NCBI GenBank assembly: GCA_033961575.1
Contig: CM066730.1
Span: 114,789,523 to 114,853,522 of the forward strand
Reading direction: 5' to 3'
DNA: 64,000 bases
Source: Aselliscus stoliczkanus
Taxonomy: Eukaryota > Chordata > Mammalia > Chiroptera > Hipposideridae
Shown here piece by piece: positions 46,156 to 58,250 of the stretch; within the stretch, counting starts at the first letter, position 1; every line of letters begins with the position of its first letter. Both the position numbers and the translations under genes were made by a program. Under the pieces are notes generated by a model, which saw only the letters and a program-made list of their open reading frames with translations, had not been told where the DNA came from and made no database searches.

Positions 46156-47045
46156 GGTCACATTTTAGGAGACATGCAAAATATAATCTATAACTGGGAA
46201 CTCGGGACAATAATCTCTGATCATCTTCCCATGAGATGGTACCTAAAACATCAAATTATAGCTTGAAGGCCAAATAGCTTGTCTCCCAGCAAAGAGAGTC
46301 TTTGCCCTGATCTGAAGTTATTCATTCACTCAATTCAATCCTAGAAGGCCTACTTCCTGCCATCCCACTCAGAGGTTAGTGGGCAACTCTGGCAAGGCCA
46401 GCAGGGTAGCGATTTGACACATCAGTCTATGAAAGTTTCAAAAATAACACTTGGACCTAAAAATATATACGTCCCGAAATGGAATGACATGGAGAAAATT
46501 TAACTTATCAGAAGCCTCCTAAAGAAGCATGTTATGTATCATTGGAACAAATGATTCAATAAGGTCCCAGAGAGGAGAAATTATACTCAAAAAGGAGGGA
46601 TTTTTAAATAACAACAGAGAGTCACTGATGTGCCTTCTCAGGAGGGTGAACCCAGCCAACTCAGAACCTTTGTTTTCCTGGATGGATTATGCAAGTCTGG
46701 AGCCACAGACGAATGGCTTGTGAGAGTAGAAAAGAGGCAGACACTGCCACTCCAGGATCTTCATCTCTGACCACCCTTCAGCCTCTCCTCCAAGGAAATA
46801 TTAAACAAATAATTAAAGGGTAATATGTCACTGCCTTGGCCTTGGACTCCAGATCCATTATTCTAAGCATTTAATCCCCCACCAAAGTAACCTTAGATCA
46901 AGCTTTGGTACTGATTTTGTTGCTGGAGGAAGGGGCTTGAGACTCAGGGCAGTTCTGCCTTCTAAAACTCTTTAGAGTTTTGCTCTCTAAAGTTCACTCT
47001 GCGTTCTAGAAGCTTTCTTCCCAATCTTGATTTATTTTCTTTTTA
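46156..47045. other. No gene or repeat recognised
   Basis: Apparently single-copy DNA, low CpG, short frames only. Confidence 0.45.
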
Positions 47046-47049
47046 ATTT

Positions 47050-47130
47050 TTAATATGGGGACAATAATACTACTTATCACCATAGCATTATTGTATAAAT
47101 TAGATAAGACAATGCACGCGAGCAGTCACT
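47050..47130 (+). repeat. MIR SINE 3' part, sense
   Basis: 'atggggacaataatactact' and 'aaattagataagacaatgca' match MIR's 3' half. Confidence 0.6.
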
Positions 47131-48600
47131 AAATCCTGGAGACCCCATGATTGCTGTTGACATAGTGGCAGGGGTGGTGTTTTCAACCCTCTTCCTGAAC
47201 ACTTACTTGGCTGCCTCTCCAGCCACAAGACAGTTTCAGAATGGCGTAGGGTGGATCAGTGTCACTTCCACCATTGCAAATCTCTCTCAGTCTATAAAGA
47301 GTTTGGCTAATAGTTCTCAAATTAAATAAAACACAAAAGATAAGCCACCACCTCGGGACACACAGCACTTGATACTGCAGAGCAGGGGGCTTGCATTCTC
47401 CCACAGCCATTCCTTCTACCTTGGCAACAGAGGCATTTTCAAATCAATATAAATTCCAGTAGGGGCAATGCCAAGGCTCAGTTGTGACAAAGCTACCAGC
47501 CAAGCCAGTGGCATTATTAGGGATGATCTCTTAAGAAGAGAACTAAATGTTGATTGAATGTGAAAACTATGTAATGCATGAGCTTCACTTTTAAGCATGG
47601 TATTCTTTAGGATTTGGGGCAAGCCACCTAATTTCCAGTGCCTAGATGTATTCAGATGTCAAACCACCCAGGCTTCTCTCAGGGTGGATGACATGGAACA
47701 AAAGGCTCCCCTGAAGATGATTCAGAGGGGATATCTCCCCACCCCTCCATCTCCTGCTTGTACCCCTCCTTTGCAGATGTAAACATGCCACGAAATGGGG
47801 CGAGACGTTTGTGAACCAGCTTTGCAGCTGCTTCATTACTCTGCTAATATCAATATTAATTTTTACAGGCTTCCTTTTTCAGAGCATCAGGCTAGAGGTG
47901 CCATTTGTACACACCCAGTTGTTTGGCAGGAGAATGTGTGAGCCTGCTCTAACGGCACCTCCCCTGCCACCTCCCTCATGGCACCATGCAAAAACCTGGT
48001 TCAAGCCCAACACAGCAGGGAGAGGAGAGGGGAAGCAAAGTCGGGCCACTTTTTGCAGGCCAAATTACAGAGGCTGAAAAACAAGTACCTGGGTATTATG
48101 CGCCTGCCTCTCTGGTGTTTTCACCGCCAATTTCCCACTTGGCCACATGTGCACATTTAATTAATGTTCTGCTCATCACCTCCCGCAAGTCATTAATAAT
48201 GATGCTCTGTATACACCAGCCCATCTCAGAGCCTGCCAGATGCATGCCACTGGCCACCGTCTCCCCATCAGCCCACGGCCGCCCACCGGCTGCTCTTGTG
48301 GCCTTCCAGCCAGGTTTCAATCCATGAGACAAAGCTCAGAACCAGCTCTGTTGAATTCATCTTTCAAGTGAGATTTCTGGATGCATCCATTTCATTTCCT
48401 TCACCCAATAATGTTGTGGAGGGTTTTTTGGGTTTTTTTTTAATTCTATTAAAAAATGCAATTAAATTTGTCTCATGGAATTTGCTCTTTAAAAATCCAG
48501 ACAGCTGCTTGCTCATGGAGGCATTATGCTCTTATTCTTATGCATTTTTTTCTTCATCTCCATTCCATTACTTTATTGAGGATTAAAGACAGGCTTACCA
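47131..48600. promoter_or_regulatory. Candidate conserved non-coding element block
   Basis: About 1.4 kb without a recognisable repeat. 47580-48600 holds homeodomain-type sites (TTTAATTAATG near 48155, TCATTAATAATGATG near 48191, TGCAATTAAATTT near 48456), an E-box (CACATGTG near 48144) and scattered CpGs. Clustered sites in repeat-free DNA are typical of developmental enhancers. Conservation cannot be measured here. Confidence 0.4.
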
Positions 48601-49870
48601 GATGGCAAATGCCAGGATCTCTTCCCACCCCCACCTCTCATTCTGAAGACTAGGATCATATCGGCCATAATACACAGCCCAGGTTCCTCTATACAGCTCT
48701 TGGAAGAGACCACGATTGTTTCTCTTAAAATTCATTAGCAAATGCCCAGAACACAATTAAGAGACAGGAGGTTATGAATGAGGAAGCCTAAGTACTGCTC
48801 ACAGTAACTTTCTGGAAATGCTACAGAAAGTGTCTCCACCCCACCCCAACCCAGTGCCTCAGTTTCTTCATCTCTTCCATCGCACTTGCTTCCTTTACCA
48901 TCTCTCAGCCATAAAGCATTCATTAGGCTGGGAAGCAAATGAGGTAATGTCTGTGGCGAGATGGTTTGTGCATTTCCAAAGAAAGACACCATATAAAAAG
49001 CATTCTGATTGCTAACAGTCAGAGATGCTGAGGATTTGGCCTGGCTGGCTTTATAAACTATTTAAATGCCTGCTTCTTGCAAAAACTATTTTTATCAGTT
49101 AATTACACATTTTTCTTATTAAATAACAATGTCAAAGCATTTCTTGCTCATTTTCTTGTCACGATTAATTTAATCTGCCTCCCTTTATTAAAAGTCCAGT
49201 TTTCATCCTTTCATCTCATCCACCCTGATAGACTAGCAAAAGCTCCACGACTGTTCAGCAACTTCGATTAACATTAACCCATTCTACTTCCATTCTTTTC
49301 TTTTTCCCAAATCCCTGAAATAGTCTTTCTTTTACAAAAAATGTACGTCTTGTGTCTAAGGAAACACCTAACTCTACAGAACAGATCTTGCCCTACGGAA
49401 TGGCTTCCCTTCTCTCCTTTCTTGGGCCCTCCACCAACAGGCAAATTCTCAGAAGTAGACTAGATTTAAAGGCAGTCCTGGGTCATAAGCTGCCTGGAGA
49501 GGAGACAAGAAAGTCAGAATGAGAAAGCATTGGTCTTGTTCGATTTCAAAACAGGCACACATGTGATGTGATCAGAGATTGGGGAGAATAAGAAGAGAAA
49601 TACCAACACCAATGGCATTCACTGTACTGTGGGACCCTTTTCTAATATTACTATTATTTGTTATAATTAATAATTTAATAACATTAATAATACTATTATG
49701 ATTATATGTTTTGCCCCTTGACATGGAAAGGGGACACGAGGCATTATTATATGGATTCATACCATTGCTTGAACCCACAGAGGGAGACTAGAGCTTTGAG
49801 AAGAGAAATTTTTGAGGCAAAATAGTTAACCACACAATTACAGGAATGGTAACAGAAAAGGTAAATCTCA
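48601..49870. other. No gene recognised
   Basis: Repeat-poor AT-rich DNA continuing from the block above. No coding frame of note. Confidence 0.45.
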
Positions 49871-49876
49871 TGTGTG

Positions 49877-49909
49877 TTTTGTTTGTTTGTTTGTTTGTTT
49901 GTTTGTTTT
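49877..49909 (+). repeat. (TTTG)n microsatellite
   Basis: About eight GTTT units. Confidence 0.95.
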
Positions 49910-49924
49910 AATTTGCCACTTGTG

Positions 49925-50492
49925 CTAGGTAGGCAGCCTCTAAAGTGGGTGCTTTCCTGATATTCACTCCTTCATATAATCCCCTGTTCTTGACTATGGG
50001 CTAGACTTATTGATCCATTTCTAATAAATGGGATACTGCATAAATGATGGGGTGTCACTTCCAAGATTGAGTTACAAAAAGTTTGTGTCTTCTTTCTTAG
50101 ATACACTGTCTCACTTGCTCACTCACTATGTAGAAAGCAAGCCATCATGAAGGAAGCGCCCCTGCTATGAGATACAGGTGACAAGGAATTAAGACACAGT
50201 CCATGAAAAACTGTAGCCCTCAATCCTATGGTCCATTTGAACAGAATGCAAACCAATAACCACAAGTGAATTTGGAAGCAGACCCTCCCCCAGCTGAGAC
50301 TACAGATGAGATTGCAGTCCCAGCAGACAGCTTGATGGCAACCACACAAGAGATTCTCAGACACAGCCTCTCAGCTAACCTGTACCCATATTCCCATATC
50401 CAAAGGAAACTGTGAGATGATAAATGTTTGGGTTTTTTAAGCCACTACATTTTGGGGTAATTTGTTACTCAGCAACTGATAACTAATACATG
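49925..50492 (+). mobile_element. Solo LTR, MLT1-like, sense
   Basis: Begins near 'taggtaggcagcctctaaag'. Internal 'gcaagccatcatgaaggaag', 'tttggaagcagaccctcccc' and 'cagatgagattgcagtccca', and a typical MaLR 3' end: 'actgtgagatgataaatgtt', 'ttaagccactacattttggg', 'gataactaataca'. Confidence 0.8.
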
Positions 50493-50699
50493 GCTCTTCC
50501 CACAGTAAAATTAATCCAGAAATAACATGATATTCTACAGTGATGGGGGGGAAAGGTGCACTGCTTCCCTATCTTTTGCCCTTGAAATTATTAATCAGCC
50601 AAACCCCCCTTTCTTGCTGGATGTGATCTTAAAACCTTCTCAACCCGTCTCTCCAAGTAGCCATTCTCAATTAACTGGTTTGGCAGATGAGGGAAAATC

Positions 50700-50850
50700 T
50701 ATGTGCCATCCCCTGAACAGTATAAAGAGAAGACTTGGAGTTAGAAGACCTGATTCCTACTTACAAAGCAAGAGAATTTGGGCAAATCATTTATATTCTC
50801 TGAGCTTAACTTTCCTCTTCAATAAAATGGAGGTAATCTGTTTGGATGCT
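50700..50850 (+). repeat. MIR SINE, sense
   Basis: 'ttggagttagaagacctgat', 'gaatttgggcaaatcattta' and 'gagcttaactttcctcttca' follow MIR order. Confidence 0.78.
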
Positions 50851-51085
50851 CTGAGATGCAAGGAACAGAATACTCAACCAAAAGAGCCTAAAGAAGATCC
50901 TTCTTTTTATCATTTTGCCATCTTCGGTGTGTTGGCATCTCCCGTTATGGCCACATGATCGTTATAGCAGCTCCAAGTGTCACATCCTCCCAAAACAATG
51001 CCTCTAGGCCTGAAATAGGAAGCATTTTTATCTCCTGGTCTATAAGTGAGGAAAATTTCCCCCAAAAATCTCCAGCAGACTTCCT
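50851..51085 (-). mobile_element. LTR fragment, antisense, same family as 61468-62107
   Basis: 'gagatgcaaggaacagaata', 'gtgttggcatctcccgttat' and 'agctccaagtgtcacatcct' share order with the LTR at 61468-62107. Internal part deleted. Confidence 0.5.
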
Positions 51086-51284
51086 CAGACATCATATCGA
51101 ACACACTTGAGGGGGTCTAGATGACCATGATCATTTAAGGCCACCCCCATTTTACCCCGAGGGCTCAGAGAGGGCCTAGCTGCCCCTGAAGTAGATGGCC
51201 CATCCAGAGAATAACTGGCAAAACCTGAGCTGCTGGGTACATAAAATGAAGAGGCGGAAGTCGCTGTTGGGTAAATGTGTTGGT

Positions 51285-51605
51285 CCATGTAGGCCAGGTT
51301 ATGCTGGAGTATAACATACATAATAGCCTAAGCCAACAAAATCTGATTTCTTGCTCACACGACATGTCCAGCACAAGTCAGTCAGGGCTAGGCTGGCAGA
51401 GGCCATCTCCTCAGCACAAGGGCTTCAGGGCTGGCCATAGCTGCACCGAAAAGCAGAAGTCTTTTCTGCTATGTCACTTTCACTCACATTCCTTTGGCCA
51501 GGACTAGGCAATGACCCCACTGAACGGCACAAGGGCTAGAAAGTGTATTCTCCCATGTACCGGAAGAAGGAAAATGGAACAGGAATGGCTTTGACCCCAG
51601 TAGGT
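51285..51605 (-). mobile_element. MaLR-like LTR fragment, antisense
   Basis: 'aacaaaatctgatttcttgc', 'cacgacatgtccagcacaag', 'cactttcactcacattcctt' and 'ttggccaggactaggcaatg' follow the antisense order of MaLR-like LTRs. Confidence 0.55.
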
Positions 51606-52261
51606 AAACAAGGCTGTCTGCAATAAAGCCTTATCTCCTCACAAGGTTTTGCGAGGTTCAAACAAGATAATGTATTTACTCATTTCTCAAACATTCATTA
51701 AACATAAAAGATCTACCAAGCCCTAGCCTGGGAGAGATCAGTTAGACATAGTTACCTCCCTTCTCACAGATATAGCCATTCAGAAGGTAATCAAACATCT
51801 GAATGTCTTTCAGAGTTTGTCCTTTTCTTCCTCTTCCAAGTCCTGAGTGCTCACCTCACATATTTTGTCTTACATTTTGGGTTAAAAAGTCTAGTCTCTG
51901 CAATGCCCTCACATGGGGTCATGGTCAGAAAGGACAGGGGACTAATTTGGAATGGCATGGTGTCCAGGGCTGTGTGACGGTAGTTATTAAGACAACTCCG
52001 TAGGCACCTCAAATGTGTCATATTCTCTTTGATCTCCTTCAGCGCATAGAGTGTTAGAAGAATGAGTTGTTATCTTGTTTCTTTCCAAATCCCATTTTCA
52101 GCAGCTTGGTGGCCTCATGAGAGAGAAGAGATTTTTACTTGAGTCAGTTCTAACAATTCATTCACCAACCTTCTCCTTTAGCCAACATTATAATTACTGG
52201 TTTCACCCTTCTAGTAAGTGTCAGCTTCTTAAAGAAGGTGTCATGATAGTGTTAGGGCTGG
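51606..52261. other. No gene recognised
   Basis: Single-copy or very worn repeat DNA; a weak L2-like patch may lie near 51680-51790. Confidence 0.4.
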
Positions 52262-52665
52262 CTAGCCTGCAGTTGCAGAGAGGCCCTAAAATTTCAGTAG
52301 CTTTATTCACACTACTCAATAGGATTGCCTACTCAGTTCAGATCTCTACAGAGGGTCTTCGCCACATGGTCACCAGAGACCCAAGCTGATGGTGGTTTTG
52401 CATTTTCAGCCATGATTTCTAGGGTTTTGCTAGGCATTGACAGCCCCACAAACCAGAGAGGAGAAGTCAAGGACAGTGCACAGGGAGATTTTCAGTGGGC
52501 TGGACCTGGAAATGGCATTCATCACTTCTGCTCATATACCATTATAGAGCACTCAGTCCATGACCACATCTAGCTGCATGGGAAACCTGGAAATGCAATT
52601 TAGTTATGTGCCCAGGAAGAAAAGAGAACAGATTTTGGTGGACAGCTTGTAGTCTCTCCATATTT
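52262..52665 (-). mobile_element. Solo LTR, MaLR-like, antisense
   Basis: Same family as 22163-22585: 'gggctggacctggaaatggc', 'attcatcacttctgctcata', 'gaaacctggaaatgcaattt', 'atgtgcccaggaagaaaaga'. Confidence 0.65.
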
Positions 52666-53050
52666 GCCCACAAAACTTCCTATTTTTCAACTTGGCAAAA
52701 GCTAAGATCATGGAGTACTTCCATACAGCAATGTACTCTTTGGTCTGCCCAGGTAATGATTTTCTGGTAGAGGATTCACATACATCATGGTGTAATTAAT
52801 GGGCCGAGACCTGACCCACTGTTTAATTTTTCTGTGATATCCCTCCACCTAAATTCTTAATCAGGTCCTCCAATTTTAAACAGATAATCTTGAGGCTACA
52901 AAGTGATCAAGACATATCCAACATAGGGACAAACCAACGAATGCTTCCCATGAAAGAATTATCCTTTTCCCAAGGGAAAAAGGCTTATGTGAAATACATT
53001 TCACCAGGCAGAAAACTTGGAAAGAAGTGCTTCTCTAAGCACCTTCCATT
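52666..53050. other. No gene recognised
   Basis: Short AT-rich gap between repeats. Confidence 0.45.
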
Positions 53051-53642
53051 CACTGAACAGTTATTGAATACCTGGTGTGAGCCAGGCTGAGCACCTAGTG
53101 TATGCTGACACCCAGTGTGTGACAGGGTGGGTACTTAGTGTCTGCCAGGCACTATGTCAGGCACTGGCAACATGCTGACATGATCTCCTGGACCTTATAG
53201 TCTAGATTAAAAAGAAAAGTGTACAGGAGTATAAAGCAAGTACATATAAGTACTTATAAAAGTAATTATAAAAGCAAAATGAGGCGAAGGCAGAAAATAA
53301 CAGCAGAGGTGGGAGGGGTGACATGTAAGTTAAGACCTGAGGAATAAGGTATCGGTCATGCAAAGAGAGTAGAGAAGGAGATAAGCACTCCAATAGCGGG
53401 TACAACACATGCAAAGGCCATGAAAATGGAAAGAGCTTGTCATGACTGTGCCACAGATAAGAACCCAGGGAGGCTGATGATGATGAGGGAAGAACTGGTG
53501 GGAGATGGGACTAGAGCAGTGGGTGGGAGCCAGATTATGAAGAGTATTTTAACTCATGATGAGAAATTTGAATTTGAATCTAAATAAAATGGGAAGCCAT
53601 CCAGGGCTTTAAGTAATAGTGGGACATGATTCCACACTGCCA

Positions 53643-54092
53643 TATGATGCTAGGGCTGCCATAACCAAGTACTACAGACTGAGTGGCTTAAACACAGAAA
53701 TTCATTGTCACACAGTTCTGAAGGCTAAAAGCCTGTGTTCAAGATATCAGTAAGGTTGGTTCCTTCTGAGAGTTGTGAGGGAAAATCTATCTCATGTCTC
53801 TTTTCTAGCTTCTAGAGGTTTGCTGGCCATCTTTGGTATTCCTTACAGATGGTTTTCTCCCTGTATCTTCACATCATCTGCCCTCTGTACACGTCTCTTT
53901 CTCTTTACATGGTGTTCTTTCTATAAGGACACCATTCATAGTGGATAGGCATCCACCCTACTCCACTATGACCTCATCTTAACTGATTACATCTGTAATT
54001 ACTCTATTTCCAAATAAGGTTACATTCTAAGGTACTGGGGCTTAACACTTTAACATGAATGGAGGAGAGGGAGCACAATTCAGCCCATAACA
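53643..54092 (-). mobile_element. Solo LTR, MLT1-like, antisense
   Basis: 'gctgccataaccaagtacta', 'actgagtggcttaaacacag', 'cacagttctgaaggctaaaa', 'ctataaggacaccattcat', 'ctgtaattactctatttcca' and 'aattcagcccataaca' give the complete antisense order of an MLT1-like LTR. Inserted in the L2 above. Confidence 0.85.
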
Positions 54093-54190
54093 TACACATT
54101 CTAACATTATTCTCTGCTCAGTTTGAATGGGGAGAAGGGGTCATTAGAATAAAGGTGGAGAGGCAAGTTGAAAGGCTGGTGTCATTGTTG

Positions 54191-54560
54191 TCAAGATGAG
54201 AGATGATGTTTGCCTAGGCTAGGTATCCAAGGAAATTTAAGACATATTCTGTTGCTAAAACTAGTATGACTCATGATAGATTGAGCTTCATTGGTGAACA
54301 AAAGGGATGAATTAAGAATGACTCTTAAGTTTCTAGCTGGAGCAAGAAGGAAGATGCTGATGCAATTTACCAGATGAGGAGGAATGAGGGGATAGAGACA
54401 CATTTTAGGGTAAAGCTCCATGGTTTTATTTGGCATATAAGTCTGAGACATACTTAAGAAGATACACCAAGTAGGCAGCTGGCATTTAAGAATCTGGAGC
54501 TCCAAAGACAAATCTGTGCTAGGGGTATAAATGTGGAGTCCCCAGCATACAGAGGATTTA
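54191..54560 (-). pseudogene. L2 reverse-transcriptase fragment (dead)
   Basis: The minus-strand translation gives 'SLELQILKCQL', then 'LAPARNLRVILNSSLLF' and 'FSNRICLKFPWIPSL'. These align with the thumb-side region of CR1/L2-clade reverse transcriptase ('AKNLGVILDSSL' type). About 107 codons stay open by chance. Catalytic YADD is not in this piece. It cannot be functional. Confidence 0.85.
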
Positions 54561-55818
54561 AATTCACTCAGAAAGGCTGAAGTAGGGAGCTCCCTTCTCC
54601 CAGCTTATTTTGCTCCACAGCCAGCTCCAGCAGTGCCCGTCTTTGATCTTGGCATCTCTGTGGAGGAGCCCAGGCCTGGAGGGGGAGGTTTTGAACTGGA
54701 GGCTCAGAGGCTTGCTTGCTCTTTCTCAAGGGTGGCAGAGTGCTGAGAATCTTGGCTGTCTAACATGCCAACCCCTGATTGTTCCATCTCAGTCTCTACA
54801 CAGGTCCTATGGGTCCTTGGTTTCTGGAGAAGACGAAGACCATGCTCCTAATTCTCTCCCAGGTTCATACAATATGTTTGTCATTTCACACCCAAGAACA
54901 CTCACACAGCCCCAATGTACATGTCCACCTAAATCGTGTGAACGTTGGTGAACACACACGCACACATCCTGCCCCTTCAACAGAAATGACCTAAACTTTT
55001 GCGAGGTTCACATGTCCCAAGAGATGATCTCATTTGCCTGCTTCAAAAGCGCTTTGGTCTGCACAGCCTGTAGCAGCAAATTTACACTTCAAAAAGCAGA
55101 CAGCTTTTTCCACATCTTATTCACTTAATGGGTGAGAATGTAAAATTAGTTCCGTTGCTGATGAGGACCTTGAGCCAAATGAAAAGTGTTCATTTGTCAG
55201 CACAGACTTACAGCCTGAGACATGATTATATAGCTAATCCAATAATGGGTTTTGATGCTGAGCATTTATTTATATACAGTATGTCTTGTTATCTGTTGAT
55301 AATCAGGACCTACAATTTACTCTTTCTTGTGTGTGTAGTGTGAAATAGCAACATCTTCCAGACATATTGCATTTAAGTACCAACATGCAAACACATACAA
55401 AAAGCGCCATCATCAGCAAAATAGTGTATTTGCTTTATTTTAAAAAAGGAAAGGGAACCCGTGCGTGAATTCAGGATTTTATATTTTTAAATATAAATAG
55501 TAAATAATGTATGAGGTCTCTCTCAGGACGAACTAAAGGTTTTTAGAAAACTGAAAACAAGATTTCCTCTATCATTTAGAGCTACCCCAGTCAAGAGCTT
55601 GCTCTTGTTCTTGAAAAATCTATCTTCAGGTCAAATTCTCCACATTTTTACATATAATGATGTAAACCCAAAAAATACGGTGCAAATCTTCACAGTACCA
55701 CCCCAGCTGACTCTCTGGCTACCTGGATCTTACAAACAGTCTGCTGGTTGCATAGATGCCCATTGTCACCCTGTGAGCGTGGAAACTGTAATAATTATCT
55801 CCAGCAAAGGCTTATCTT
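54561..55818. promoter_or_regulatory. Repeat-poor block; candidate conserved element at 54990-55390
   Basis: No repeat recognised after 54560. 54990-55390 has balanced composition with motifs such as CACATGT, 'ttatctgttgataatc' (GATA/TAL-like) and TAAT-core sites. Conservation is a guess from texture only. Confidence 0.35.
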
Positions 55819-55834
55819 AAAAAATGGTAGTTTA

Positions 55835-55948
55835 GGGCCGGCCGAGTGGCGAGGTGGTTAAGCTCTGGTCTTGGGAAGCCAGCGGCCCCGGTTCGGGTCC
55901 CACATATGAGGGCCAGTGACACTGCCCTCAATAAAAAAATAAATTTAA
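55835..55948 (+). repeat. Short tRNA-derived SINE (monomer)
   Basis: Head 'gggccggccgagtggcgagg', 'ccccggttcgggtccc' B-box-like motif, 'cactgccctc' end and A-rich tail. 16-bp target-site duplication (one mismatch) at 55819-55834 and 55949-55964. Confidence 0.95.
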
Positions 55949-55964
55949 AAAAAATGGTAGCTTA

Positions 55965-58025
55965 AAATTAAATATAAAGCCACCACATTTCTCTAAACTC
56001 TTTCAGAGACCAAATACTGCTACATTATATTGTTTCTTACCCTCTGGATGAGAGTAAAAGTCTATCACTAAAATATAGGGACACTTTCAGCCTAGTATAA
56101 ACATAAATGCATAAAACCAAACATTTAAAACAAGCAGGCATTTTTATAGGTATCATAGAGTATGCTGTATTGTCATGTATTCTCGCTACAATAAAGCCCA
56201 TGGGAAAGGAAAGGCATGTCAGGATTAAGTATTTTGTTAATTGCAAATGTGTAGCACACCTGCAAAATCTGTGAAAAATCCTACAGCACTCGGGGAAAGT
56301 CAGTGTAAATTTCTGTTCACTCTACCAGCTCTTGGACAGGCCTGGAAAAATCCAGAACAAATGCAGGGAAGCATCAGAGAACCATCACCTCCGGTTGCTA
56401 CTTTTCTTCACTTAGCAGTCTCCAACCCAAATAAAGCTGAAAAGGACTGGTCACTCTGTGATAGATGAGAAGGAAGCGGGGGCAAGTGTACTTTTTAAGC
56501 TGAAATTTATTCCGTAATAAATACTTCAGTGTTGGTGCGACATGATGTTTTATTGGATTACACTAGTTTGCTAAAGAAATCACATTGGGAATAGCAAAGC
56601 TTGCGGTTTTGTGGATAATGCGTTTGTAATGTGAGGGCTTTACACAGGAAGAGTGTTGGAGAAGGATAACAAGGCAAATTAAGAAAGGGCTAAATGCATG
56701 CAAATCTATATTATGGCAATACTTGGCCACCTAAGTCCAAGAGGTTTTTATGGTAGCGGTTGTACCTAGGCTGGATAATTCATCAGGTTTTGACTCAGGT
56801 AAAGAATAAATGAATATAGCATACATTACATTCTTACTTTCACCTCAGAAACAAATCTTTCTTGTACCAGCCAGTGTAATCTTCCGAGTTTCCCTTATAT
56901 AAAACCCCTCAAGAAAAATGCACCTCAGTAAGATTTACACTTTATTACTCTAATGATTCTACAAACACTACCACAATGTGATGAAAGACAGAGCATTCCC
57001 GGACTGATTGAGAGCTAATAAAAATCAGTACTGAAAACTGCAAAGAGCACCCTTATCATCTTTCTTTCATTTAGAGCTGATTACTAGGGGATTATAATGC
57101 AATCACAGCTATGTGTGAGAGGTAGCTATGGGAACCAGTTTTAACTGTTTATCTAGCCAAAGATCTTAATTTAAGTTTGAACACTCTGATTCATTTATAT
57201 GTAAGACACCAAGGAGACAAAATGCAGAAGAAACAGATGCGCGCTTGTTCTTTCCATTTAACTTCATAAGCTACCAGCCAATTTATCTTTCAGGGACAAA
57301 ATTAATTTCTGATGACAATGTGAGCAAGTAATAAACTAGAAGTTCCTGTCCTGGGAAACTTGTTAATGCCATGTAATGTTCTGGAGTTATTTAGGAGGGG
57401 AAAAAAGAGATTTGCTCCTGCAGTTACGGGGACGTCTGTAACAGACTTGCCTTTGTCCCAGCTCTTAGTCACTCCTGCAGAGGTTTATGACACCTTTTCT
57501 AGAGGTTGAATTGGGAAAGTTCAAAAGAAGCCACGTTGCCTACCATTTCTTTCCTCTGGAGTTTGATTTTTTTTTTTTAACTACTCATTTTGCTTCATAT
57601 TCTTTCCATGATTCAGATTTGCTCATAGTACAAACCTCCAGCCCGTGACTTCCCAGGCCTGGCATAGGGGCAAGGCGACTAATGAGATAAAAATGAATCA
57701 TAAGATCTCCTCCTTGGCGACCATGGTGCTAATAGAACACAGCCCTTCGCACATGTGTGCACTCCATAAGCAGCTCGGTGCCATGGCAAATGTTTCACAG
57801 AGGAACCTGGGATGTATGCGAGGAGGTCCCAGGGATGAGGTTCACTATGCTAACCCACTGCCTTCCAGAGAGACGGGTGACAATATGGTTGACGAAGTGC
57901 ATGCCCAGAAACCCTCAGACGGGAACTAGAACTGGCCACTACCTCAAAAACAGTTCATGAATCTACCTATGCCCTCATGTCAGTGATTACAACACTACTA
58001 CTAATAACACCATGGCTTCTAATAA
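55965..58025. promoter_or_regulatory. Two-kilobase repeat-free block, candidate regulatory DNA
   Basis: No repeat recognised. A perfect POU octamer ATGCAAAT lies at 56698-56705. TAAT-core sites and 'tgattactaggggattataatgc' (part; 57082 on) are clustered in 57000-57560. Open frames below 100 codons. It could be enhancer sequence of a gene outside the window. Confidence 0.35.
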
Positions 58026-58029
58026 TCAT

Positions 58030-58250
58030 AATAAATACAAGATACCATTTATTGAACAGTTATGGCAAATCAGAGAATAAGGCAGACACTCTACATATCT
58101 CACTTTATTAGAACAATAAACCTTTGTGGAAGTCATTTATGGCCCTTTTATAGGTGAGAAAACTGAGTCACATAAAAATTAACTTGTCCAATGCCACAAC
58201 TAGCAAGTGGAAAAACCAACATTTGAACTTGATCTGTCAGACCCCAAAAG
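58030..58250 (-). repeat. MIR SINE, antisense
   Basis: 'accatttattgaacagttat', 'ccttttataggtgagaaaac', 'aacttgtccaatgccacaac' and 'tgaacttgatctgtcagacc' follow antisense MIR order. Confidence 0.85.

Larger units (their letters stand above)
53055..54560 (-). repeat. L2 LINE, long antisense copy split by an LTR
   Basis: The left part is the antisense L2 3' end ('ccaggcactatgtcaggcac', 'ccttatagtctagattaa') leading into 'cacatgcaaaggccatgaaa', 'gccagattatgaagagtatt' and 'gggaagccatccagggcttt'. After the LTR insertion (53643-54092) it resumes with 'ggtgtcattgttgtcaagat' and runs into the reverse-transcriptase region. About 1.05 kb of L2 remain. Confidence 0.85.
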
